Below, one piece after another: positions 18,020 to 26,495 of a stretch of 64,000 bases of DNA (the stretch's first letter is position 1; each line of letters starts with the position of its first letter). Below the pieces are notes generated by a model. It saw only the letters and a list, made by a program, of their open reading frames with translations. It was not told where the DNA came from and made no database searches. Position numbers and translations under genes: made by a program. This stretch comes from Hyphomicrobiales bacterium (GTDB taxonomy: Bacteria; Pseudomonadota; Alphaproteobacteria; Rhizobiales; Rhizobiaceae). Where the stretch lies: the NCBI GenBank assembly GCA_900472575.1, contig UCIV01000027.1, positions 1-64,000 of the forward strand. The letters are read 5' to 3'.

Positions 18020-19234
18020 ATGCAAATAGGAAATGTGACGACGCCATTCGGGCGGCGGCCGATGACGCTTGCCTTAGTGAAAGGTCAGCTTGCCACGGCG
18101 AACATCAAGGCGGGAAAATCCGTCGACAAGTGGAGAGTTTACCGAAGCGCATGCGAAGCAAGAACGGTGCTCGGGTTGCGTGACCGTGCCCTTGCCGTCT
18201 TGAATGCCTTGCTGACCTTCTATCCCGAGCAGGAGCTGAGCGAGGAGAGCAATCTCGTCGTCTTTCCGTCGAACGCGCAGCTGGCACTCCGCGCCAATGG
18301 CATCGCGGGCACGACCCTGCGGGAAAACCTGGCTCTTCTTGTCCAGACTGGGCTTATTCAGCGCAATGACAGTCCGAATGGCAAGCGCTACGCTCGAAAA
18401 GGAAACGATGGTGCGATCGAAACGGCCTATGGTTTTAGCCTCGCGCCGCTGCTCGCTCGCGCCGAAGAACTCGCAGTATTGGCCCACCAGGTTGCCGAGG
18501 AGAGCCGGCGGCTTCGCGTCATCAAAGAGCGCATCACGATCACACGCCGCGACGTTCGGAAGCTGATCACGGCGGCTGTGGAAGAGGGCGCTGCAGGAAA
18601 TTGGCAGGCCGTCGAAGACGCTTTGGTGTCAACTATTGCCCGGCTGAAACCAGCAAAGACAATCCTGGCCCTCGAAGCTTGCCTCGAAGAACTGACCTTG
18701 CTCCGCGAGGAAGCGGTCAACATGTTGGAAATCCAGCTTGTATCTCAAAAATCCGACACCAATGAAAGCGGATACCGTCGTCACATACAGAATTCAAATA
18801 CCGAATCCCTAAATGAACTTGAACCTAGCTCCAGAAATGAGCAGGGCGAGCCCTCACCGGTAAAACCGAAATCGAGTGGAATACCGATAAAGGCTTTCCC
18901 TTTGGGTATGGTGCTTCGGGCTTGCCCGCAGATATCTGATTACGCTGCAGGTGGCGCAATCTCGCATTGGCGGGAGCTCATGAACGCCGCGGTGGTCGTG
19001 CGGAGCACGCTCGGGGTCAGCCCGTCAGCCTATCAGGAGGCCTGCGAGGCAATGGGACCCGAGAACGCTGCGGTCGCGATGGCTTGCGTCTTGGAGCGGG
19101 CAGGACACATCAATTCACCCGGCGGATATCTGCGGAACCTGACAAGGAGGACGGAACGAGGCGAGTTCTCGCTTGGACCGATGCTTATGGCACTCCTCCG
19201 GACGCAGGCAGAAGGAGTGGGACGGTCAGCATGA
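18020..19234 (+). CDS. repC: Plasmid replication initiator RepC
   Basis: A 404-residue initiator. The N-terminus MQIGNVTTPFGRRPMTL is the standard RepC start and is preceded by GAGAGG, so the ATG at 18020 is used rather than one six codons upstream. A winged-helix DNA-binding region lies in residues about 60-160 (FPSNAQLALRANGIAGTTLRENL), then a variable AT-rich linker and a conserved C-terminal domain (PLGMVLRACPQI). RepC is the only protein essential for replication in this plasmid family. Confidence 0.97.
   Translation: MQIGNVTTPFGRRPMTLALVKGQLATANIKAGKSVDKWRVYRSACEARTVLGLRDRALAVLNALLTFYPEQELSEESNLVVFPSNAQLALRANGIAGTTLRENLALLVQTGLIQRNDSPNGKRYARKGNDGAIETAYGFSLAPLLARAEELAVLAHQVAEESRRLRVIKERITITRRDVRKLITAAVEEGAAGNWQAVEDALVSTIARLKPAKTILALEACLEELTLLREEAVNMLEIQLVSQKSDTNESGYRRHIQNSNTESLNELEPSSRNEQGEPSPVKPKSSGIPIKAFPLGMVLRACPQISDYAAGGAISHWRELMNAAVVVRSTLGVSPSAYQEACEAMGPENAAVAMACVLERAGHINSPGGYLRNLTRRTERGEFSLGPMLMALLRTQAEGVGRSA
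18720..18850. other. Probable replication origin inside repC
   Basis: This stretch of the repC coding region is clearly richer in A and T than its surroundings and encodes the poorly conserved Ser/Asn-rich linker of RepC. In studied repABC plasmids oriV lies in such an AT-rich segment within repC. Assigned by analogy; no initiator repeats were defined. Confidence 0.5.
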
Positions 19235-19292
19235 GACGTCCTCACGTGCGTGCTCAAGCTGAGGATCATCTAATTGGGCGGGATATGGAGGC

Positions 19293-19334
19293 ATTGTCAG
19301 CCGTACATATTGTCAAATCGCGTAATGAAAACAG
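19293..19334. repeat. Imperfect direct repeat copy 2 (downstream of repC)
   Basis: This is the second copy of ATTGTCAGCCGTACA with its trailing GAAAACAG, about 60 bp after the repC stop. See copy 1 at 16808. Its position matches the downstream centromere known from some repABC plasmids. Confidence 0.5.
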
Positions 19335-19449
19335 GTGGATGGGTCTATAATTATTGCTCGGTTTATTGCCTTAGAGGGTCCCATTTCGCATTTGCACTGT
19401 TTGAACCCGTAAGGCTTCCGCTCGCGATGGGTGACGCATTTCGATGTCG

Positions 19450-19640
19450 TTGACAGTTCGATCGATCTCGAGAGGTCGGCGAAAGCCAGTTGGTTGGAGA
19501 AGATCGTCTTGCCCGCGCCGGCCTGCTCGTGGACGATATAGGACGCCCGTTCGACACGCCGGCCGCCGAGTATGATGTCGAGGCCAACGGTTCCGCTGGA
19601 CAGTCTCGGAAGGTCGGGCCTGAGAATGGTAATCAGAGAG
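19450..19640 (-). pseudogene. KaiC/RecA-like ATPase fragment
   Basis: A short minus-strand stretch reads RLSSGTVGLDIILGG, SYIVHEQAGAGKTIFSNQL: the N-terminal signature and Walker A of KaiC-like circadian ATPases. The similarity stops after about 60 residues, against about 230 for one domain, with no Walker B. It is a remnant. KaiC-like genes sit beside PAS histidine kinases in many rhizobia, and a PAS-HWE kinase starts 160 bp away on the other strand. Confidence 0.6.
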
Positions 19641-19798
19641 GAGAGGGTGACCGCAGCGTGGATCCAGCAGTCGATATTGCAACCTGTTGGGTGCATACTT
19701 TATTTCCCACGCCGGGGAGCTATTCTTCAGGGGAAGGGTGCGAAACCCTCTCGTTCAGGTTCTTTTTCGACTCACATCCTGGGGGCACGTGAACGTCA

Positions 19799-20878
19799 AT
19801 GGCAGACAGAAATTACGCCGGCAGCGGCAACAAGGCCGAAGACCGTCTCGAGCAGCTGGAAGCGGGTGTCACGGCCGCGAAGCCAGGACACGATGCAGCG
19901 GCTTTTCTCGCGGCAATCGTCGAATCCTCGGATGACGCCATCATCAGCAAGTCCTTGCAAGGCATCATCACCACCTGGAACAAGAGCGCCGAGCGGGTTT
20001 TCGGGTACACGGCCGAGGAAGCGGTAGGACGGCCAATCACCATGCTGATCCCGGACGATCGGTTGGACGAAGAGCCGGCGATCCTGGCGCGGATCAACGC
20101 AGGCGAGCGGGTCGATCATTTCGAGACGATCCGCCGTCGCAAGGATGGCACCTTCATCGACATCTCCCTGACAATCTCGCCGATCCGCAACAGCGAGGGC
20201 AAGATCATCGGCGCATCCAAGATCGCCCGTGATATCTCGGACCGGAAACGGGCGGCAGAACATCAGGATCTCCTGTTACGCGAGATGCACCATCGCGTGA
20301 AGAACCTTTTCGCGATTACCGGCAGCATCATCACGCTGGCGGCCCGGACGGCACAGACACCGGCCGAGCTCGCAACCGGCATGAAGGACCGCCTCGTCGC
20401 CCTGTCGAGGGCGCATGAGATGACCCTGCCAAGCTTCACCGGCGGCGAAGCGTTCGTGGAGCGGTCGACGACCCTCTTCACTCTCCTCTCCAGCTTGCTT
20501 TCCCCCTTTGAGGACAAGGAAGGCGGGCGATGGCGATTGCATGGCGAGGACGCGCAAATCAGCGCCGACAGGGTCACCAGCCTTGCACTGCTGTTTCACG
20601 AATATGCCACCAACGCGGTGAAGTACGGCGCTCTTTCTGTGCCGGAGGGGCGACTGGATGTAACGTTGAGTTCACGGCCCGATAGCTTCGAGATCGCCTG
20701 GTTGGAGAGCGATGCAAAACCCAGAGCCCCGGTCGAGGGCAAGGACACCGGGTTCGGAACCACGCTTGAGCAGATGGTGGTTCGGACGTTGAATGCGCAG
20801 GTATCGACGGACTGGCAGCCGCAGGGGCTTCAGATCAGGCTCACGGTGCCACGCGATGCGTTCGCGATCCCCTCTTAG
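19799..20878 (+). CDS. PAS-domain HWE-family sensor histidine kinase
   Basis: A 359-residue soluble kinase. It has a PAS domain (residues about 35-155, with DDAIISKSLQGIITTWN and FGYTAEEAVGR) and an HWE/HisKA_2 core. The phosphoacceptor His is in LLREMHHRVKNLFA, and the ATP site begins LLFHEYATNAVKYGAL. No membrane segment is seen. HWE kinases signal to single-domain or PhyR-type regulators. The partner is unknown; the receiver at 21990 is close but damaged. Confidence 0.92.
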   Translation: MADRNYAGSGNKAEDRLEQLEAGVTAAKPGHDAAAFLAAIVESSDDAIISKSLQGIITTWNKSAERVFGYTAEEAVGRPITMLIPDDRLDEEPAILARINAGERVDHFETIRRRKDGTFIDISLTISPIRNSEGKIIGASKIARDISDRKRAAEHQDLLLREMHHRVKNLFAITGSIITLAARTAQTPAELATGMKDRLVALSRAHEMTLPSFTGGEAFVERSTTLFTLLSSLLSPFEDKEGGRWRLHGEDAQISADRVTSLALLFHEYATNAVKYGALSVPEGRLDVTLSSRPDSFEIAWLESDAKPRAPVEGKDTGFGTTLEQMVVRTLNAQVSTDWQPQGLQIRLTVPRDAFAIPS

Positions 20879-21022
20879 GTTCAGTTGTCTTATGGGGAAC
20901 GCGAGGCGTTTATGCGCGTTCTTCGAGGGGAAAGCCGGCGGGCGTCGCACACGACACTTTTGCTGCCAGATATATGTTAACGTCGGCCACAAGATGCCGG
21001 ACATTGGGGAAGAAGACGGCCG

Positions 21023-21984
21023 ATGATGTTGGAGGACCTTTATCGCCTGCTGAGGAGCGGACATGTTCAGGCCCAGGGCGTTGTTGACACGATGACCCAG
21101 CCGATTGTCGTGCTCGACCAGCGGTTCTATGTCACGACTGCCAACAACGCCTTCGTCAAAACCTTCCAAGTGGAACGGGACGATCTCCTCGGAAAGAGTT
21201 TGTTCGATCTGGGCGACGGTCAATGGGATATTCCGGAACTTCGTGATCTGATGGCCGATATTATACCGCGCGCAACCGCCGTCATCGGCTTCGAGGTTAC
21301 ATCGGGCAACGCACCTTCCTGGTCGACGCCCGGCGCCTTGTCCACCCGGATGATAATAGCACCAATATCCTGGTGCTGTTCGACGACGTCACTGAGCGCC
21401 AGCGACACGACGCGGAGATGGATTTTATCCTGTCCGAGACCCGTCACCGGATGAAGAACCTGTCCGCGGTAGTACGGGCGCTCGCGTTGCAGACCGAGGT
21501 GGAGGGCCTCACGGCTGCGGAGTATCGCCTAACGTTCCTCGGCCGGCTCGATGTCACGTTGCGCGCGCAGGAGATCGCCGCCCGTAATGAGGCGGTGGAC
21601 CTTCATGGCCTGCTGCAGCGGGCGGTCGGAGAGGTCTGGAGCGACCGCATCACGTACGACGGTCCAATGGTTCAGCTTCGTCCCTCCAAGATCCTCGCAG
21701 CGAGCATGATCTTCCATGAGCTTGCCACCAACGCAATCAAGTACGGAGCACTATCGTCAGGTGAGGGTAGTGTGCGGGTTGCTTGGGCGTTGGAAGAAGG
21801 ACTGACCGGCAGGACCTATTTGAATTGCCGTTGGTCCGAACAGGCTGGGCCAGCCGTTCAGCCCCCCAAGCGTAAAGGCTACGGAACCGAGATGATCGAG
21901 GGCACTGCGGCACATCTTGGGGGTCGCGTGGAACTGTCCTATGCCGTCGAAGGTTTATCTGCGACCATCAGAATACCGTTGTAG
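21023..21984 (+). pseudogene. PAS-HWE histidine kinase, frameshifted
   Basis: Two frames make one kinase. Frame one (21023 to about 21300) encodes a PAS domain (QPIVVLDQRFYVTTANNAF). At about 21300 the family sequence moves to another frame, reading RTFLVDARRLVHP and VLFDDVTERQ, then the phosphoacceptor region FILSETRHRMKNLS and the ATP site FHELATNAIKYGAL. The first frame runs on to a stop at 21454 without family resemblance. An internal start at 21373 could still yield a PAS-less kinase core of 203 residues. Confidence 0.75.
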
Positions 21985-21989
21985 GCTTC

Positions 21990-22322
21990 ATGAACCAGTC
22001 CGACGCTTCCCCTGCAAGCTCCCGCACTATCCTCGTCGTCGAGGACGAGTTTTTCATCGCGCTGGAAATCAAGGCCGCGTTGACGTCGGTCGGCTATAAA
22101 GTGCTGGGGCCGGCAAGCTCCGTCGATCATGCGCTTGAGCGGGTAACGCCGGTGGCAATACAGCTTAAGGCCCTCGGCGTTCCGTTCGTGCTTGCAAGTG
22201 CTGCTGACCCCGGCGCGCTTGCCAAGAACGCCATCTTGGCAGGCGTGCGCAACCTTGGCAAGCCGACCGACATGCGGCAGCTCGCATCGGCAGTGGCCGA
22301 AATCGCGGTGGGCGAGGGATAG
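21990..22322 (+). CDS. Receiver-domain protein lacking the phosphoacceptor segment
   Basis: This 110-residue receiver-like protein starts six bases after the kinase stop. The acidic start ILVVEDEFF and the C-terminal Lys-Pro motif (NLGKPTD) are intact. Between ALERVTP and VAIQLKALGVPFVL the strand that carries the phosphorylated Asp (usual form LDxNLxG) is missing; about 20 residues are gone without a frame change. It could not accept phosphate in the normal way. It may be a decayed response regulator or, less likely, a phosphate-independent adaptor. Confidence 0.75.
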   Translation: MNQSDASPASSRTILVVEDEFFIALEIKAALTSVGYKVLGPASSVDHALERVTPVAIQLKALGVPFVLASAADPGALAKNAILAGVRNLGKPTDMRQLASAVAEIAVGEG

Positions 22323-22407
22323 TAAGACGGCGCGATAAAAAAGACGCTCGCTTGTAGGGGAGGCCGTTGGCGACCCCCCCGTGTTGACCGGTCAGCAGCG
22401 GGTAGTG

Positions 22408-23340
22408 TCACGAGATCGCAGGCATGCCGGCGCTGGCATTGATGGCGTGCATTCTGGCGAACCTGCCCGGAGAGCAGCCGAGCCTTTTACTGAACGCCGT
22501 GCTGAAGGCGCTCGCAGACTCGTAACCTATGTCATCCGCGATCCGGTCGAGCGACTTTGCGCCGCTCAGCAACGCCTGCTTGGCAATAGCAATGCGCCAG
22601 CGCGCCAGATATTCAATTGGCGCGCAACCAACAACCTCGTTGAACCGCGCGGCGAAGCCCGACCTCGACATGCCGGCTATTACTGCGAGACCGGCTACCG
22701 TCCATCGCGCTCGGACGTCCTCGTGGATGGCACGGAGGACGCGGGCCATGACGGGATCGCGCAAACCATTCAACAGACCCGCCGAGGCTGCGTTGTTTCC
22801 GATAAAGTCCCATCTCAATGCCTCGACCAGCAGCGTCTCCAGCAAGCGCTGGATAATCAGTTCTTTGCCGGGATAGTCGGCAGCACACTCCTCAGACAGC
22901 AGCTCGATCACCCGGCCAAATCGCGTCCCGCGCCCAGCCGAAGCGGGAATATGAATCGCATCGGGTAAAAGCGCGAGCAGCAGCGGCGCGTTGATGCTCT
23001 CGATCGAGAAGCTCCCGCCCAGCGCCACGAAATCTGCCTCTCCTTCCTGCTCGCCGTGGCGGACAGCTTCGGCCAGAGGTTCAGCGGGAACGCAAGGGAC
23101 GTCTGGTTCGCTGCATAGCGAGAACGCCGGCGTCGTCGGTAGAAGGAGAAAGTCGCCTTCGGCAATCCGAAGCGGTTTCCGGTCAGCCAGCGCGACCCAT
23201 GCTCCTCCCCTCAAGACGGCCGTAAACCCGGGTGCGTCATACGACCCGTAGCGAACGCCCCATTGGCCGCGTCCGGAGATTGGCTTCGCTATCGCGGCCC
23301 TCGGCCGCAAGAGGCCGACGATATTACTGAGAGGATCCAT
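22408..23340 (-). CDS. AraC family transcriptional regulator (cupin_6 type)
   Basis: A 310-residue regulator. The N-terminal cupin domain (residues about 5-180: GVRYGSYDAPGFTAVLRGG, EGDFLLLPTTPAF) is followed by an AraC double helix-turn-helix (WTVAGLAVIAGMSRSGFAARF and IGYESASAFSTAFSKR). It is divergent from the SDR gene at 23433 with a 92-bp gap, a common arrangement in which the regulator activates the reductase. Confidence 0.92.
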   Translation of the reverse strand: MDPLSNIVGLLRPRAAIAKPISGRGQWGVRYGSYDAPGFTAVLRGGAWVALADRKPLRIAEGDFLLLPTTPAFSLCSEPDVPCVPAEPLAEAVRHGEQEGEADFVALGGSFSIESINAPLLLALLPDAIHIPASAGRGTRFGRVIELLSEECAADYPGKELIIQRLLETLLVEALRWDFIGNNAASAGLLNGLRDPVMARVLRAIHEDVRARWTVAGLAVIAGMSRSGFAARFNEVVGCAPIEYLARWRIAIAKQALLSGAKSLDRIADDIGYESASAFSTAFSKRLGCSPGRFARMHAINASAGMPAIS

Positions 23341-23432
23341 TTGGACGATCCGTAACTAATTATGGATACAGAATTATAGTTCGTCCTCACGCTGCAGTCT
23401 ATACCTGCCGGACCGCAACCAAGGAGATCCAC

Positions 23433-24179
23433 ATGACCAAGACCATCCTCATCACTGGCACATCATCAGGCTATGGCAAGGCCACCGCCGAACACTTCCT
23501 TTCCCGTGGTTGGAATGTCATTGCGACCATGCGGCGCCCCGATCCTTCACTGTTCGCCAAAAGCGACCGTCTGCGCGTACTTCCGCTCGATGTCACCAGT
23601 CCCGATAGCATCGCCAGCCTTTTCGAATCGGCCGGTCCAATCGACGTATTGGTGAACAATGCCGGGCTTGGCGGTGTCGGTGCGTTCGAGGCGATGCCAA
23701 TGTCCCTTATCCGACAGCTTTTTGAGACCAACACGATCGGCGTGATGGCGATGTGCCAGGCCGTTATCCCGCAGATGCGCGAGCGGAAGTCCGGCACCAT
23801 CGTCAATGTTACATCAAGCGTCGCTTTGGGAGAGTTTCCGCTCGCGGCAGCCTATACCGCCACCAAACAAGCTATCGAGGGCTTCTCGGCTTCGCTCGCG
23901 CATGAGCTTGGTTATTTCGGGGTACGCGTGAAGCTCGTCGAGCCGGGCTATGCGCCAACCACCCAGTTCGGGGCGAATGCTATCGTCCCTTTCTCGGAAC
24001 TGCTTCCCGGTGAATATGCAGACTTTGCACAGCCGATCCTTGAGGCGTTCGCAAAGCCGGCAATGACCACCAAGGAAAGCGATGTTGCTGAAGCCATTTG
24101 GCAGGCCGTTCACGATACCGAGAACCAGCTTCGCTTTCCCGCTGGAGCGGACGCCGTCGCGCTGGCTCAGGCCCGGTGA
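23433..24179 (+). CDS. Short-chain dehydrogenase/reductase (SDR)
   Basis: A 248-residue classical SDR. TGTSSGYG binds NAD(P) near residue 9, NNAGLGG is near 75, the catalytic Ser lies in NVTSSVALG and the Tyr-Lys pair in YTATKQ. AAGGAGATCCAC precedes the ATG. The product is predicted to be a cytosolic oxidoreductase of unknown substrate. The divergent AraC gene is its probable regulator. Confidence 0.92.
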   Translation: MTKTILITGTSSGYGKATAEHFLSRGWNVIATMRRPDPSLFAKSDRLRVLPLDVTSPDSIASLFESAGPIDVLVNNAGLGGVGAFEAMPMSLIRQLFETNTIGVMAMCQAVIPQMRERKSGTIVNVTSSVALGEFPLAAAYTATKQAIEGFSASLAHELGYFGVRVKLVEPGYAPTTQFGANAIVPFSELLPGEYADFAQPILEAFAKPAMTTKESDVAEAIWQAVHDTENQLRFPAGADAVALAQAR

Positions 24180-24399
24180 TGGAGGAGGGGCAAAGGCTGG
24201 AATTGCGTATTAGAGCTGCCTTCTGCTGCTCTCGGCCAGTCATCCAAACCCGGCATCGAGCGCATTACCCTCCACCGGTATGTCGGCCCAAAGGGCGAGC
24301 TGAGAGATTAGTGAAATGCGTCCTCGGCTTGGCTTAGGGGTCTGAGTGGCAACGCAACAGAAACCTTTATACGCTCTGATCCGCAGGTACCCGGCCGCG

Positions 24400-24708
24400 C
24401 TATGCCGTTGCGAGCAGCCCAACTCTTCAGACGCAGACCGTTGAGCTTGATGAAGCCTTCGGCATCATGATGGTCGTACGTACCCGAACCCTCTTCGAAG
24501 GTGACGAGATCCATCGAGTAGAGCGATCCGGGCGAACAATGGTCTCCGGCTCGTTCGGCGCATGCTGAGGATCGACTGTTCGCTGATAGACATAGGCAGG
24601 TGCAATCTCCGACGGGTCCTCCAGCATCTTTCCTTCCGTCGAGGTATGCAGGAGATTGGCATCGATCAAAAAAGGAGCTTCCCCGCGCTTGTCCTTTGGA
24701 ACAGCGAT
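24400..24708 (-). pseudogene. Argininosuccinate synthase (argG) fragment with internal deletion
   Basis: Two blocks of ArgG are joined. The first, from 24708 to about 24537, reads VPKDKRGEAPF, IDANLLHTSTEGKMLEDP and YQRTVDPQHAPNEPE. The second, from about 24526 in another frame, reads SLYSMDLVTFEEGSGTYDH and DAEGFIKLNGLRLK. The roughly 130 residues normally between them are missing, as is everything upstream of 24708. It is a relic of a chromosomal-type arginine gene on the plasmid. Confidence 0.75.
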
Positions 24709-24792
24709 CTAATGCTTTTCGGCATAAAGGGAGAGGTGTGGCGCAGCTTAAAGGCTGATAAGACCGAACAAAGGGTACCGGACACAAGAGAA

Positions 24793-25218
24793 ATGACCAG
24801 AGAAGAAATCCTTAGCTACTCTCAAGCGGTTTGCGACGGCCTTCGCGAGGATGAAGACGGAGTTAGACGAGAGGTTCTAACGCACGCAGGAAACAGATGG
24901 TCGCTCGGCGTGATACACACTCTCGGGGTTTATGGCAGGCTTCGACACGCGGAAATTGGAAGACGAATGCACGGTGTCACGCAAAGGATGCTGACCCGTA
25001 CCCTGCGTCAACTGGAAAGAGACGGTCTCGTCACGCGCTACGATCTGGTTGAGATGCCACCTCGCGTAGAATATGAACTCACGGAATTGGGCATGGGTCT
25101 TCTTATTCGCATGATCCCACTTTGGACATGGGTTGTGGAGAATTCCGACCTGTTTCGAAAATCACGCGAGGATTATGATTCTCGTCCGCCAGAGAAGCCT
25201 TCCTGGCAGACGTTTTAA
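24793..25218 (+). CDS. HxlR family transcriptional regulator
   Basis: A 141-residue winged-helix regulator: NRWSLGVIHTLGVYGRLRHAEI, then GVTQRMLTRTLRQLERDGLV and the wing VEYELTELG, all HxlR hallmarks. The ATG at 24793 gives the usual length; the frame is open upstream through the argG relic, which is not part of the protein. It converges with the NmrA-like gene at 25280. HxlR proteins often control nearby redox genes. Confidence 0.9.
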   Translation: MTREEILSYSQAVCDGLREDEDGVRREVLTHAGNRWSLGVIHTLGVYGRLRHAEIGRRMHGVTQRMLTRTLRQLERDGLVTRYDLVEMPPRVEYELTELGMGLLIRMIPLWTWVVENSDLFRKSREDYDSRPPEKPSWQTF

Positions 25219-25279
25219 TATGAGGGCTGCGGCCACTCGGCTGGGACCGCTGAGTACGCCGACCGGTGATTAGGGCTAT

Positions 25280-26224
25280 CTAGTTGCTGCGAAGGTTCGC
25301 GTTAATCCAATCGGATACATCCGTGACCTTAATGCCTTCGCGTACGTTGAAAGTGCTGGCCTTGTCCCATGCCATTCCCCGCCCGATGCCAAAGGCTGCT
25401 CGGTATTTGCGCATCATGTTTTGGGGGTCATTTGCCAGTTCTTCCATAAGAGCTGGAACAGTCCATTCGGACCTGTTGAAGGGCCGGTTCAAACCCGCCT
25501 CCAGCTTTTCAGCGAGCTCGCCATAGGTAACGGTATCACCTGCCAGGAAGACAATTTCGTTGCTGATGGTCGGCTCGTAGAAGACGATCTCAGCAGTGAG
25601 TACGCCGATGTCGTCGGGCGTCGTCACCGTGACAGCCGTATCGAAGCTGCCCAAGGCTTTCACGGCGTTTTTTTCCAGATCAACAACACCGAATTCCGGC
25701 TCGAAGAGATAGCTCATGAACATGCCGGTGGAAATGATGACCCATTCGGTCTTATCCTGTGAGCGCAGAAGTTCCCGGACATCAAGCTGCGCGTCGAAGA
25801 TGTCCTGCGGACCGCCTCGACCGATCGCCTCGAAATCGACGCCGAACTGCCAAGGGAAATAGCGCGGTATTCCGGATTGCAACGCCGCCTTGGCGAGTTT
25901 CGTCGGGGTGTTGATCCCCGCCGCATAGCCCGTGCAGCCAATGACGGTATCGTACCGTGAAAACAGGGATGCCAACTCGTCGATTGAGCTCTTCACCAGA
26001 TCGCCTATGACGATCTCGATGCCCAAGTCACGGATCTCGCGGACGTCCCGCTGCTTTGTCGGCTCGTTGGACTCTACGGCGCTGGCGCGCAGCAGGACAC
26101 TTATCTTTGCTCCGTCGATGCTCTTTGCGCGGCCAGCCAGATTGCGCAGGACAGGCATCCCCAGCTCACCTGCGCCGAGCACGAGGATGTCGCGTGATTT
26201 CACGCCGGAAACGAAGTCATTCAT
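25280..26224 (-). CDS. NmrA-like NAD(P)-binding protein
   Basis: This 314-residue protein has an N-terminal Rossmann motif (VLGAGELGMPVLRNL, GxGxxG type) and the NmrA/isoflavone-reductase layout: GDLVKSSIDELASLF, then YDTVIGCTGY, and PRYFPWQFGVDF. The catalytic Tyr-Lys pair of true SDRs is not seen. Members are reductases or NAD(P)-sensing regulators; which applies here cannot be decided. Confidence 0.85.
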   Translation of the reverse strand: MNDFVSGVKSRDILVLGAGELGMPVLRNLAGRAKSIDGAKISVLLRASAVESNEPTKQRDVREIRDLGIEIVIGDLVKSSIDELASLFSRYDTVIGCTGYAAGINTPTKLAKAALQSGIPRYFPWQFGVDFEAIGRGGPQDIFDAQLDVRELLRSQDKTEWVIISTGMFMSYLFEPEFGVVDLEKNAVKALGSFDTAVTVTTPDDIGVLTAEIVFYEPTISNEIVFLAGDTVTYGELAEKLEAGLNRPFNRSEWTVPALMEELANDPQNMMRKYRAAFGIGRGMAWDKASTFNVREGIKVTDVSDWINANLRSN

Positions 26225-26495
26225 TTTTTAAGCCTCTTTCAAATCGAATGAGGCCTCTAATTGGCGATATTGAATCTCAGTAAAAGAAGGCACACGGATG
26301 ATACTCCATCGAAAACGATGACGGACAGCGATCCGTTGTGCTTCTCTTTGTCGAGTGACGGCATGTCTTCTTTGGACGACAGCAGCCATTTTCGGTAGAA
26401 TGGCGTCCAAGACCAAGCGTCTTTCAACTGTCATTCTTGGGGTGCACCCTACGATCTGCAGCAATTGATCGTGGCCAAGCTGACGCTCCGCGCCC
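26225..26495. other. Gap between the NmrA-like gene and the recombinase
   Basis: An open frame crosses this gap and the recombinase 3' end, but it resembles nothing and mostly reflects antisense coding. I found no clear terminal inverted repeat of a Tn3-type element. Confidence 0.35.
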
